DNA of 64,000 nucleotides from Setomelanomma holmii (taxonomy: Eukaryota; Ascomycota; Dothideomycetes; Pleosporales; Phaeosphaeriaceae), in NCBI GenBank assembly GCA_010015745.1, contig ML978274.1, positions 30,185-94,184 of the forward strand, given 5' to 3'. This document shows, one piece after another, positions 45,705 to 57,183 of the stretch (the stretch's first letter is position 1; the number at the start of each line of letters is the position of its first letter). Under the pieces are notes generated by a model. That model made no database searches. It saw only the letters and a program-made list of their open reading frames with translations, and was not told the origin of the DNA. A program made the translations under genes and the position numbers.

Positions 45705-46637
45705 TTCTTTTTGCTATTTTATAGTCACTGAATTAATCTTTGCGTCCAGGAGTTGATGGTAGAGAGGTTGAGCCTGTGATGCAAAATGGGACCGAAGCCT
45801 TTCACGAACGTCAACTTCCAACAGACGAATGCATACTTGTCTTCGTCATGTGAATTGACCAGCAATGTTCGAACGTCCAGCCTCGATACGTGTCGGCAAA
45901 TACCTTTGGTCTTCCCCTAGAATTTGCCTCTGCTGAGCCCATAACGCCAATATGCCATATAACGCTTCTAAAGTTCTGTAATTCCGTCGAAAGTTTGACT
46001 CTCCGCCTAGTAGTCAAACTCTCCTGCTTCTGGTAGAACTACTCAACGTCATCGAGGAGAAGAGGGACCGCTTGCAGGTGCGATCAGAGGATGGGTCATA
46101 ATTGACACTTCGTGAGTTGATCGTCCTACTGCTGGATATCCTCCAACTTTTCTGTTGCCCACATGGCACCGTATCTCTTACGGACGCCGGCAGAAGCTGG
46201 CGGTGCGCCTTCGGATTCGTCCGCCGTGGTGACAAGCAATGTTCAGTACGAATAACAGCTAACAAAGATCTCTGTAGCTACACACGGTCTCATGAAATAT
46301 GGTTTTAAGGGGATTGTCGCCTTGAAGTTAGTCATGATCCTTCACGTTCTTCCATGTTATTTTTACTTCCCTAGATGTATGCTACTGTAGAAAATGCTTC
46401 TTAGTGGATGTATAAGCTTGTGTGTCATAAGAGCATGAGCCTGTCCGAAAGCGCTTACATTGTAATATGGCAAGGACATATTCAGGCATATTCCATGTGA
46501 AACATTATCATATCAGCTGCTTGGCTACGCACATATCGTGTTCGGCTCAGTCGGAATTGAACGGTCGCGTAGGACGGTCTTCCGCTTTCAGCTCAATACT
46601 CAACTCGACTCTCCTTCCGACTGATTTTTGTGGCACC
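45705..46637. other. Intergenic, possibly decayed sequence
   Basis: About 930 bases. Open frames of 60-80 codons exist on both strands, but none matches anything I recognise. It could contain decayed coding DNA. Confidence 0.4.
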
Positions 46638-47894
46638 TCAGTTGCAAAACTGCTGCCCGGTGGCAGGCTTGATCAGACCCACAGCAATGAACGTTCCATC
46701 ATTCCAATAATAACCCTGCATTCCTTCGCCGTCCACTGAAACGTTGCCGAAGACCTTGGCAGTCCAGAATGCACTTCCATGTGTATGCTTTGCGAACACA
46801 AACAAGCCAGTGTTCAGATTCTTCCCGCGGTTTGCAAACTTGTTGTCCGAAACGGTCTGACTGGACCACTTACCGACAAAGACGGGAAATTTGCCATCGC
46901 CAGCGGCCGCTTTCGCGTCAGAACAGATGTGTGCAGAGACGTTATCCGAATCGATGAGCCATCCTGCGAAGTAGTATGCATGTACATCGAGACGAGATTT
47001 GTGCCGGCCGGAAACTTCGGCGACTAATATGCTTCGCCCTTGAAGCTTCCTTGGAACATGACGGGGGTATTGGGGCTTGTAGCCTTGGTCTAGGCAAGGA
47101 CGTCTTGAATGTAGCGTAACGTCCAGGCTGCTCTATTTTCAGTCAATGCAGCGGGTGTACCAAACGTAGTGAAGTCGCAATTGTCCACGGGCTTATTGAG
47201 TGGCTCGAGTGTGTAGAACTGTGGCGATGTTGGATTTTTGATAAATTGGAGAGCAGCATCGACGGCCTTCAAGGAGTGGTCGTAGTTGGTCTGATTGTTT
47301 AACGAGTCGTAATATTCTCTCTGCCTCCAAGACCTAGACCGTTGAGGCCACCTGGAAGACTGTGGATGTCAAGGATGATATGCATCTTATATCTGGAGAC
47401 AGCGTAAGACGCGAGGTTCTTCAAGAAGGATGCTTGTTCGCCTGAGTAGAGCTGCGAACCTGGAACTTTGACCCAAGCTGCATACGTCGTAGGGATGCGG
47501 AGCACATCTGTTTAACCACAAGTTGCGAAATCGGTGTATGTCTCATCTCCACTTCATATAACATCACGTACTGATACCAGCAGCAGCTACCTTTGCAATG
47601 CCAGAAGTTTGAATATAAGTAGCATATCGCCGCTTATGGACAGGTCCGCACTGAGCACGAAGTTGGGGCGCAGCAGCTCCATTCGACCACTGTGTTGCCA
47701 CAATTCTGGCTCCACCATGTCGGATCAATCACAGCCTCTTGAAGTAGCTAGCCGCCAAGATTGACCCCGTTGGCCTTGAAAGTCTTCCAATCCAGATAGT
47801 TCGGTTGGCGATGCTCGATCGGATCAGCGAATCAGGTGGGCAGAAGCTGCAAGAGAGTAAGGGAAGCAGTGAGCAAATGAGGTGCTGTAATCAT
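46638..47894 (-). pseudogene. GH5 exo-beta-1,3-glucanase pseudogene, both catalytic Glu codons lost
   Basis: A secreted glucan 1,3-beta-glucosidase (GH5) can be followed over nearly its full length across frame changes: start MITAPHLLTASLTLL (signal-peptide-like), NYLDWKTFKANGVNLGG, WWSQNCGNTVVEW, LRIPTTYAAWVKVPGSQLYS, HIILDIHSLPGGLNGL, YTLEPLNKPVDN, VMFQGSFKGEAY, KFPVFVGKWSSQTVS, ending GQQFCN. Damage: TAG at a Trp codon after VNLGG; TAG at 47024-47026 (Trp expected); several one-base shifts (for example before DVHAYYF). The acid/base Glu of NEP is Lys (AAG, 47192-47194) and the nucleophile Glu of GEWS is Lys (AAG, 46869-46871). Three of these point changes read as CA to TA on the plus strand. 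At least one intron is recognisable (GTACGT donor). Clearly non-functional. Confidence 0.88.
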
Positions 47895-48105
47895 GGCGAA
47901 CGAACTGTGATATGTTGTTCAGCGGATATCAGAGTGATAACCCGTATGTCCAATGTAGAAGGTCCCACGTATTGCCTTTATATCTTCTGCCTGTCACATT
48001 CTCGCACCTTCAGAACTGCACGCCGTCCTGCTAGGACATGACAGAAAACGTGGCCCCTATGGTCACGTCCTGCTCACATAGTTGCACTGCTTGGCTTAAT
48101 TACGA

Positions 48106-48495
48106 TCAGCAGGACCTGAAAGGAGATGAATGGTCATGATTCGTCGCTGCATCAGTAAATGCAGCCATACGCTGCAGCCGAGCTGCGACTTCTGCACCCC
48201 ATGATACTACCCCACATATTATCGCTGGAATCAGCAAGTCGTTCACAGGTGGTCGAAGTTTTGTGGGGTCGAACCAAGCCACCTTCAGCCAGGACAGGGT
48301 GAGATTTCGTATCTCCACATCCCGAGCTACGTCCTCGGGCGATTTATGTCCGAACCCTTGGTACTTGATGTCATCGATTCTTCCAAACCGATTTGAATAC
48401 ATAGTCATGAGAAGGACAATATCTTGTGGTGATTTGTGGAGTGTTTGGGGACATATGCTTCTGTAGATGTAGACGGAGTGATTGAGGCGGAACGG
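48106..48495 (-). CDS. Unidentified open frame, possible exon or remnant
   Basis: An uninterrupted minus-strand frame of about 130 codons. The stretch from about 48495 includes NPPFRLNHSVYIYRSIC and FGRIDDIKYQGFGHKSPEDV. A short related segment (HKSPQDIVLL / HKSPEDVARD) occurs twice about 25 residues apart. I do not recognise a family. No clear start or splice sites were found. It may be an exon of a decayed gene or chance. Confidence 0.3.
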   Translation of the reverse strand, partial: PFRLNHSVYIYRSICPQTLHKSPQDIVLLMTMYSNRFGRIDDIKYQGFGHKSPEDVARDVEIRNLTLSWLKVAWFDPTKLRPPVNDLLIPAIICGVVSWGAEVAARLQRMAAFTDAATNHDHSSPFRSC

Positions 48496-49045
48496 AGGAT
48501 TACCATATAATCAACCGACTCTCAGGTGAAGAGGTCAATGCTCACAACGAGTGTAATGTCGACTACAAGAAGCTCTCTGGTCAATTCTGTGTCCAGCTTG
48601 CCTGCCTAAGCACACACCTGAACAATATGGTCTTCTTTACACAACGGCGGCATGCTCACCCATGTAATAAGCGTCGCTCCAGCATACACAGACGCGCCCA
48701 TTCTCAGATCAACTATCTCTTTTTGATCATTTGCTCGTGCCTTCAGGCCCATTGTCTTTACTGTACGTCATAACAGCTCAGTAACAGCACATAACACCGT
48801 CGTCCTTGGCATTAGTTGAGGCTACGCTGCCGCAACTACAGCATATCATCAGAAATATTGGACGCACTACCACCTTTTAGTGCGCGATAAATCTGTTGGA
48901 ACCATGGCAGTATGTGTCTGTCTCCAGTCCAAGTCGTCGAGTCGATTTGTGCATTCCAAGCACACCCCGTCAGAACGGTGGCCGCTGAGAGACTTGCTCG
49001 TATGAGTACAGTTGGTTCTCTATAGGCACAGATTCCTAGGCTAGA
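48496..49045. other. Intergenic, nothing recognised
   Basis: About 550 bases downstream of the minus-strand regulator gene. No feature found. Confidence 0.5.
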
Positions 49046-51743
49046 TTAGTATGGGCTTGATCTGCGGCATGTAAGATGACGCACCCAATTGAAAGTTTCT
49101 GGATACGATCCCAGATCCATAGGCATGTCGCTCGTGGCGAAAGGATTAGTGTAGATGCTATTGCCAAAGAAATTGGGGTTTGATGCTTCCGCAGCGAAGT
49201 CATCCAAGTCGAAGGAGGGTGCGGGCGATACGAAACTCGATTGCCCCGGGATTGAATGTGCTATTGCCATACGTGTTAGTGACGCGCTGAAAGATACCCG
49301 TTTTGAGCAACGGCAATGACCTGACTGACCATGTGAACAATCTGCGACAAGTTGGTGTTCCATGTCTGCTTTGTTCAGAACCAATCTGACTGCTTCTGCA
49401 ACTTTGCGTGCCTCGTGCGACCTCTTGCTCGCCTTGTGCCATATTTCTTGCGTTCCACGGAGAATCTCAATGATTTCTTGTCGAGATGGAGGGCTGCGGT
49501 CGAGCCTCAAGCCGCTCGTTGCGCTTGAGGGTACTGGTGGAAGAGGAGACGCCAGCTCCCCATTAAGGTCGAGTATGAGGACAGTGGTAGCCAGCAGGAA
49601 ATCCTGCGCGACAAGTGAAGACATGTACCAACTCATGGTAAAGATTTGCCAGCCCGGCCTGCACAGTCGAACATTAGTGGACTAGCATCACGTAGAATGT
49701 CATGGAACAATACATACGCCCAAAGCTTGCCGCCTGGTCGAATCTCGGCATCAAGTCTTTGCTGGAATTCGAGCATCTCTGCCGCCGCGTTGAGGCAAAC
49801 TCTTCGCGAATACTCATATTTGATGTCTGTTCTTCCGAGTAGGACATAGGGACGATGCAGGCTAAGTTCAGCTTTCAAGAAAGAAAGACCCAAATAGAGG
49901 CGTCGTATTGATGTCGAGTTCACAGCAAGATCGAAATCCTCCGCAGGCATTGCTTTGGATGACTCAGGTATCTTGTCGTATACATGGCGCAGTACTGCAT
50001 CCAGATTCATGATCTCGCGATAGGGTGGCTGCGACGTGGCGTTATGTAGGTCCATCACCCTGGCGTGCGCGGTCCTGACACGGGTCATTACTATAGTGTA
50101 CAGCGTAGGCGTCAATTCGGCTTCCGGACGCGATGTGGGTAGCTCGGTCATATCTTCGTATAAATCGTCTTCTTCGACGTTCCGTGGTTCCTGTGTGTCA
50201 TACATGAACGTTTGAATCATCCTGGGCAAGCCAACCTGTGCAGATGATACAAGGTCGATCGATAAAACCACCAGCCATGCTCTTCGCCGTAGCTCGCCTT
50301 CAAAAGGCGAAATGTTCGCAAAGCGTGATGGATCTCGATGATAGCCCATGCGAAATGCCATACGGACGATCATTCCGACAAGGACCCACATACTGAATTG
50401 CGTATCTGATGATCTCGCGAACTCAGATCCAAAGTAGAGCAGAGACGTCTCAACGGTATATGGCGGACACTTCGTGTAGTTTGCGAGGATCATGGCTTGC
50501 ACGACCTTTTCCCGGTAAAAGTCCATGCGTGCAGTATGCAGAGAGTCGCCCGTAGTGGAAGGTGCTCCTCGCGCAACATTGTCCATACCGCCGGCTTGAA
50601 ATCGGGCTCCAATAGCAAGGACAGCATAGAGTAGCCCCAACCACATTGTTGGGGTTTCGAATGGTCGTCCCCAAAACGCGTTATACTATGCTCAAGGTTA
50701 GCGAAACCTGCCATACTGAATGCATCGAAACGATGATGGAGAACAATTCTCGATGACGTATGCCTCATAATTGGTCGAATGGATCATTGACCACTCCAGC
50801 GACTTCGCGATCGGTTCGAGAACTCGCCTGAAGCACCGAAGGTGGCGCTCCAGCCGATCACGTGAGGATAGGTCAGATCTATTGTGATCGAACTACCATG
50901 GGGTCCATGGTGTTGTAGCAAGTGGATAACACTGACCTCTCGGAGGAAGCTTGGTCTATGTAGGAGTACTTTTTTGTTCAGTGCATGCTAAGCTACCAAG
51001 GGATCTGATCTTACTCGGGGCAGATTGCATGGACTCGAAATATGAAGCTATTAACTGATCTGCTTCTGACCTAGGCGGTAAAGCCGCCAGCAGTTCTTGT
51101 TTTGTTGCATGTCGTTGACGTCCAAAAAGAAGATCGGGACCAGGTATCTCTCCTGAGCCGTCGTCGCGCGCATGCGCAGAAGTTGGAATCTGATCGAGGT
51201 GCTCTTTTAGTTCTGAGATCTGTGACACCGTCAATTTAGCACCAAGCTTGAGAGCACTCTACTGACACCATCCAGTATGCTTGTCCAGTGGCCGCTATTC
51301 GTATATGATGTCGTGTCATTGCTGCGCTTGACGCGATCTGGCGTACCCGGCAACTCGACCCTTTCATCATCGCTGTATTGCTCAAAGTGTGATGTAGATG
51401 ACATGCCTGGACTATGATGCTCAACCTCCTTAGTGCTCATCAGGGTAGTCACAAGCTTCTCGAGCTGATTGATACGATCGTGTACGCTATTGGGAGGTTT
51501 GTTTTCTTGAGAGACTGCCACGCTTCGAATGAAGGTGCATGATAGCGACAGGCCTCTATCGATGCAAGTCTTACATGGCTGTTGTCGGTCGCATTTTAGT
51601 CTGACTGTCAGTATTGGTTTGGTCTTGGTCAAGCAGAACCGATGCGCTCACTTTCGTCGTCGACAGAGTGTGCATGAAAGAGTCGGTTTCGGCCGCCGCC
51701 TGCTGGCCGGCACGTCGCGGTGGATTTGGCCTTCTGCGCTCAT
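49046..51743 (-). CDS. Zn2Cys6 fungal-type transcription factor 1
   Basis: Exons: 51652-51743, 51267-51600, 51015-51219, 50937-50968, 49718-50685 and 49046-49658 (the last may hold a further 69-nt intron with a CACTAAC branch site). About 724-747 residues. The binuclear zinc cluster is split by intron 1: CTLCRRRK-LKCDRQQPCKTC, then the last Cys in LSLSC. A coiled linker follows (DRINQLEKLVTTL). The middle homology domain begins ILLHRPSFLREYNAFW, where the 32-nt exon 4 supplies HRPSFLRE, then MWLGLLYAVLAIGARFQ and WVLVGMIVRMAFRMGYHRDP. The final exon ends close to FNW. Target genes unknown. It is divergent from a second regulator. Confidence 0.88.
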
Positions 51744-52557
51744 GCTCTATCTAATTTCTGACAGAAGGGGCAGTAAATCACGAAGTCTTGGGCAAAACAC
51801 CGGGCACGGAGATGCTAGGTAGCAGCCTTACTAAGAACCTCGACAGACTTTGCGCATTGGTGCGGCACTCGGGGCGAAGTTCTTACCGATTTTGGATCGG
51901 CGCCTAGCGCCATTCGAAGCATGGTGCAATCCCTCGGCTACAGGAACTGAATGGCGATTGAGGTCCATAAATTTCGTCCTATGTGTGTTTGTGGTCCACC
52001 AATCCTCGATTTCTACTGCTGGCCATGCTCCTCAATGCACTAAACATGAATTATACAAATGTAATGTCTTGCCAGCTCAGCTCAGGTGGGCAGGAGCGAC
52101 TTCAAGACCCTGGAGGTAGCGGTGAAATCCATGGCAGCGGATGCTCAGAGACCGCAACACTGCCCGAACCAACGCGTGTATCGTGGTAGTTACGGATGAA
52201 TCTCTATCAAGGGTAGCAAGATCGACGGACTCGCTTGTTTTGTCTTGGCCTAGTGAAGCAGCAAAACTGTTTGACTAAACTAATTATCGATGGTCTGTTG
52301 CTCGGCCGAGGCAATGTCAATCTCCAGAAGATAGAGCTGACTGGAGGAACATCTAGCACAATAACCAAGTAGTTGCCACAGTCACGTGCGTGGATTTGAA
52401 ATGAGCCGCTGGAGGTGGTCGTCCGGGTGGCGCAAGCTCGTACGGTGGGCCGTTACACCTGCGCAATGCTTTCGGCGTTAAGCGCTCAACAGCGCTCCGC
52501 AGTCATTGTGCACATATTTGTAGCTTCTCGCCCGCAATCCACGACGTGCCAGCAGTA
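51744..52557. promoter_or_regulatory. Shared upstream region of two divergent Zn2Cys6 genes
   Basis: An 814-base gap between the two start codons. It likely contains both promoters. I did not find a clear CGG-N-CCG palindrome that I would call with confidence. Confidence 0.45.
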
Positions 52558-54944
52558 ATGCAGCCATCAAAGGACAATCGCGCGACTACATCTTGCTCAG
52601 AGTGTCAGCGGCGCAAGCAGCGAGTGCGTACCCCCACACTGTAAAAGGCCCTGCGTCTGCTATGAAGCGCTAACAATACGCCTAGTGCTCGCGCGAGTGG
52701 CCGTGCAATCACTGTCAAGCCAGAAAGGTTGCGCATCTCTGTCAATTTACTGTCAAAAAGGTGCAGCAAGAATCTCCACCGGACTCTGCTCGGTATGTGT
52801 ATTCCTGTACTTTGCAACGATTCACGAGGGTAACGCAAACGCGCAGCGAATCTTCCAACGAAGCTAGGGGCCAGAAAAGAAGCCTTCCGGAGTCAACCGA
52901 GACGCTGCCTGCGACGCAGAATGCCGACGGTCTGGAGCCTGAAGATGGCTTGAAGCTTTGGGGCTACATGCCAGGCCATGTGCACTACAAAGTTGGTGTG
53001 CCTGAAGATGTGAGCACATAACAGGGCAGGCAAACGTCGACCAAAGCTCACCAACAACCACAGAAGAGCTGCCCAAGGAAGGACTCTCCGGCAGAATCCA
53101 CAACGTCCAATGCAGTTGATAAGATTCTACATGCTATTCCACCAAGATCAATCACAGGCATGTTGCCACTTTCGTCAGCCAGCGCATGTGCTAACGAGCA
53201 TAGATGCATTCGTCAATCACTTCCTAAGTGTTGTCAACTACCGCTACAGCGCGATATATGGTCCAACTCTCACTGACCAATATGTTCAATGGTGGACTGG
53301 TAGAGCTGTTGGCAGAAGGCTCTCGCCAGAGTTCACATGTCTTCTGCTGCGAATTTGTGCCTACTCTGTCCAATATCTGACGCCTGCTTTGCGCAAAATG
53401 ATCGAATTTGAGCTTGCATGTGACTCGCAGGCGCTGACCGATAGATTTGCCTCAGCAGCAGAGGAACTCAGTGCCAGTTTCTCAGCTTCCAACACAACCA
53501 TCGAACGCGTGCAGGAGCAATTCCTGAAAGGGGCCTGGCTGAAATCCGAGTCGAAGATCGTAGAATCATGGCATGCCTTGGGCTGCACAATTCGTGAAGC
53601 TCAAGAGCTAGGTACGTCTAAATCACGATTCTGCTCACTGGAGTATTGACGAGATAAGGTATCGATAAAGATGCGGGGATCGAAAGCTTGTCCGAGTTCG
53701 ACATCGAGATCCGAAGACGTATTTGGACACTGCTGTACATCTGGGATTGGTAAGTCAACGAGCATCATTTTGCATCAGCATAAACTCTTGCAGTATACCC
53801 TATTTCCCAAAGTGAATGGACATTGAAAGCATAGAGATTTGGTCCCCTCATGCATGAGGCTATCGAGAGGAATCGTGCCATTAACAAATTTTCTAGGCAA
53901 ATGTCAGCGTGGTTGGGCAGGCCCAATCTCATTGATCAGAAGAACCTCACGTTCAAATTTCCCAACCTACGGCTGGATCAGTCTTCCAACGAGCCGAACC
54001 TGCTGTCTCCATTCGCGCACATGGCGTTGCAAGCCAATCTAGGCCGGCGTGTTGCGACTGTCCTGGGCGAAGCTCAATCCACGAGCAACCTTTCCGCAAA
54101 GGCAGTCATAGCAGTAGAAACCGAGTGCGAAAAGTTCATCGAAGAGCTGCCACCAATCTTCAGGGTCGACGATATCGACACATCGCTGGACAGGGAGCAT
54201 CCCTATTTTGTCTTCCAGCGGCACCAAATGCATTGTGTCATCTTTGTCACAATGCTCGACTTCTTGAAACCTTACCTGACACGGGACCGAAAAGACAAAT
54301 TGACGGAATACGACGATGATTTCAGGAATAAGGGCATCAAAATAGCTCTGCGTCTGCTTCGTGTCGCACGCAAACTTTTTGATCATGAATTCCCCATTAA
54401 CGCGAAGTTCCATATGGTCGTATTCTCGATCTTTGACACAGCCACACTCTTGTGCTCTGCCATCATCCACGATCGTGGCCGTGTCTTGCCTCATCGTGAG
54501 GAGGTTATGGAAGTCATCGATGCCTCGCTCGGTATGCTGCACCAGTTAAGTCTTGCTACCAAACTTGGCGCATCATCGTACGATTTTCTGTACAAGCTGG
54601 TGCAAGCGACTCCCGAGTTAGCCCGTCATTCTCCCAACAAGAAACGCCAGAAGAAAGCAACCGCTGCCGTTTCTAATTCTGACATGGAGACGTCTCGAGA
54701 TTTGCCACCTCCTACCATTGCTCCCGTCGACCCTGCTCTCACTTTCACAACGTCTGCCTCGGAGCGACTACCGGCAACAAACACTGCGGATGATCTCGCC
54801 TTTGACGTGGAGAACTTCCTCGCAAATAATCCGTTCGGCAATTTCGGAGATACTGCAAACCTCGATATGGGCGGTATGGAACAAATTTGGGATTGGGAGA
54901 ACTTACACCTAGACGGCTTTTCCCAAGCTGGCTCGACGGTTTGA
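52558..54944 (+). CDS. Zn2Cys6 fungal-type transcription factor 2
   Basis: Seven exons: 52558-52623, 52686-52792, 52847-53009, 53064-53157, 53204-53611, 53659-53749 and 53897-54944; 658 residues, all phases consistent. The zinc cluster spans intron 1: CSECQRRKQR-CSREWPCNHC, with the sixth Cys in KVAHLC. Then AVDKILHAIPPRS, the helical fungal regulator domain (RRRIWTLLYIWDW, QMSAWLGRPNLIDQKNLTF, FQRHQMHCVIFVTMLDFLKP), and an acidic/Asn-rich tail (NNPFGNFGDT). Intron 4 (53158-53203) has a GC donor (GCATGT). Intron 6 is 147 nt. The gene looks intact. Its order of segments resembles the divergent neighbour only generally. Confidence 0.88.
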
Positions 54945-55340
54945 CATAACTCGGACCAACGCACGAGCACGAGCACGAGCGTGTACGGCTTTTCGTGTGT
55001 AGAACCAGTCGTCGCCAGGTCTCGACGTATTCTCCAGCCATAGTTTATGGTCGAATCTAGTCCGGCAAAATGTGGACGACAACCATGTTCTGTACTCTTC
55101 ACTGGTCAGCGCTTCTGAATCCCCCAATCGACTATTGTCGAGATCTTCTTCTCCAAGATCTGGCGGCACGACGTGGTCCTCCTTGGCAGTGATGCACACT
55201 GGGCTTCTGCTGTCTCGAACGTGGCAGACTGCTGAAGGACAAGCGTCTGACAAGTATAGGCGATAACCCCCACCGCGAATACATCCAGAGCTCGCCATTA
55301 CAGCGTCGAGATGGATATTCCTGATCCCAATTGATGACAT
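54909..55340 (-). CDS. Hypothetical protein, antisense overlap with TF2 3' end
   Basis: A 143-codon open frame (starts MSSIGIRNIHLDAVMASSG; middle PPDLGEEDLDNSRLGDSEAL; RPGDDWFYTRK). Composition is plausible for a protein, but I recognise no domain. It overlaps the last 36 bases of the TF2 gene. A hexamer repeat of CGAGCA type (54961-54980) lies inside it and gives ARARARA. It may be chance. Confidence 0.25.
   Translation of the reverse strand: MSSIGIRNIHLDAVMASSGCIRGGGYRLYLSDACPSAVCHVRDSRSPVCITAKEDHVVPPDLGEEDLDNSRLGDSEALTSEEYRTWLSSTFCRTRFDHKLWLENTSRPGDDWFYTRKAVHARARARALVRVMSNRRASLGKAV
54961..54980 (+). repeat. Short tandem hexamer repeat
   Basis: About three copies of GCACGA directly downstream of the TF2 stop codon. 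Confidence 0.7.
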
Positions 55341-56088
55341 GTGCGCTCCTCACAGTCTGAGATAATGTTCGACGGCAGGTGAACCCTCAATTGTTCCCTC
55401 TTGTACCGACACGTGCTGGATCCTGCGATGTTAGCAAGGTCGGAGTTTTGCGTTGTCCAGGTCATCATCGAATTTCCGATATATGTAGCAATGGAAAAAT
55501 TCCGTTACTCTGCGCATTTTTGATGTGGCCAAATCCTGTATTATCGAAAGTAATGTCGTGGTCGCAGTCGGAGGCGCCCGAGGGTTTTAGCTCCCATGAC
55601 AACAACAGCTGATACTGTAGTAGAGCTCTGTTACGCGATTAGAACAAACTGCTGACATCATGACCATGACTGTATACCAATTACTCAACCTGATCACGGT
55701 GTGTGGAGTAAGCCAGACACCTCGATCACGCACTTTTGTGTGCTGTGGTGCATGCATTTATGTTAATTTAGCCTGCTCCGAATATTGTCGGGTCACACCT
55801 CGTGACGCGTGATGACCCAGCTCTCATGCAGAAGAAAGGCCACAATGTTACTAGCTCCCTGGCACGGCTCGCACTATGGGGGGGGAGATAATATTTGGCA
55901 ATGATGTACTTTGAATGCTGGATAGCTCGAATACTGTTCCGACCAAAACCCCTTGTTATCACTTAAACCATGACGGGTGATGTCAACCCGCCGAAGATAC
56001 TCAGGGCGCACTGAACACCGATGCAGTACACTGCAGCCATGACCCCACATCTTACTTGACCGCCAGAATGCCCCATTATATCTAGCCT
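55341..56088. other. Intergenic, nothing recognised
   Basis: About 750 bases with short frames only. It includes a G9 run near 55877. Confidence 0.5.
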
Positions 56089-56674
56089 TCACTTCCGACG
56101 TTGTTTCGTTGCCCTGCACGTACCAGTACCGACGCTCGATGCTTGCCACTTTTTCGTACACTGTTCTACATGTTTTCTTTTCAGCGAAGCTACATCTCGT
56201 GGGTGCTTTTTGGCGGATTCCTCCAGGTTCGGACTGGTTGCATTTGTGGAGTCCGAGTGCCCGTGAAGTCTCCTGTCTGGCGTCGGCTGCGGCGGCGGCG
56301 AGATTGGCTCGTATGGCAACGAAGCGTCCTGGTTACGAGGCTCGTTGCGCAGGCCGCTGTCACTGTGCAGCCCCTGTTGCAGAGCCATCCAATCTCTAAG
56401 CTCGTTCAGTACATGAGCATGCAGCCGAATCTTTTCGCTACTCTTGATCACCAAGTCCAGAAGAGTGTTGTGCTGTCCCGAGATCAGCTCCAACTGCTGG
56501 TTGATCGTGTTGTTCAAGTCCGTCAAAGTATCGCAGCGCTCTGTCAGGTCTTGGACCTTTGACAGCAAAAGACTCCAGGGACGCCAAGCGACGGCACGTG
56601 CTGATGCTGTCATGTGTGAGATGCTTGATGACGGAGCGTGTGAGCTTGGTTTCCTCCTTCACTGGGTCGACCAT
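56089..56674 (-). CDS. Small coiled-coil protein, unknown; possible frameshift
   Basis: The main frame encodes a helical heptad-like stretch (KVQDLTERCDTLTDLNNTI, LLDLVIKSSEKIRLHAHVLN) and a basic tail (SLKRKHVEQCTKKW, KQRRK). A second frame just upstream (from the ATG at 56672-56674: MVDPVKEETKLTRSVIKHL ... RRLASLESFA) is also helical and runs into it. The two join only if one base is shifted near 56570. Either the gene has a frameshift or one of the two parts is not coding. No family recognised. Confidence 0.4.
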
Positions 56675-57183
56675 AGCAAGCTCGCAAGATCTTCCATCAA
56701 TTGAGGCATGACTGGCACTATCAGTAGTGCTTGAAAGAGCAGGATAGCAAAGGCGTACCTCAATGTAGGTGGGTATGGATGGCGTTCGGCAGGCTCGTAA
56801 TTGCGGTATGCTCGAGCCTTGTCACCACAAGGAACAGTGAGTTCCGCTTCGTCTGTGCAAAAGATATCTATGACTGCTTGACGACAATTTGCTTCGTCTG
56901 GACAGTAGTGATCGCTTGGTGCCTCATTCTACACAACACACCGGCTACGTCTCTCATCTCGATCAAGTTGGTGTCAGCCGAGTTTGGCGTTATCGATAGC
57001 ATCGTCCGCACCAGGGTCCAGAAGTGGCGTGACTGTCATCCAATCATTGCATGTGCCTGGCTCCACACGAGGGGCCGCCACCCTGCAGCACAGGTGTCTG
57101 GCCATCGAGCTTCAGGAGCTCACAAATTGCAGTGTCCCACATTGTCCCTCGCAACACCGCCAATTTCTTCACCTACGACGACG
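56675..57183. other. Intergenic upstream of the desaturase gene
   Basis: About 500 bases. A plus-strand open frame extends upstream from the desaturase start, but the family start fits the ATG at 57184 better. It holds the desaturase promoter. Confidence 0.5.

Noticed and set aside
46467..47027. Plus-strand frames over the glucanase region
   Set aside because: Antisense to clear GH5 motifs, so not independent genes.
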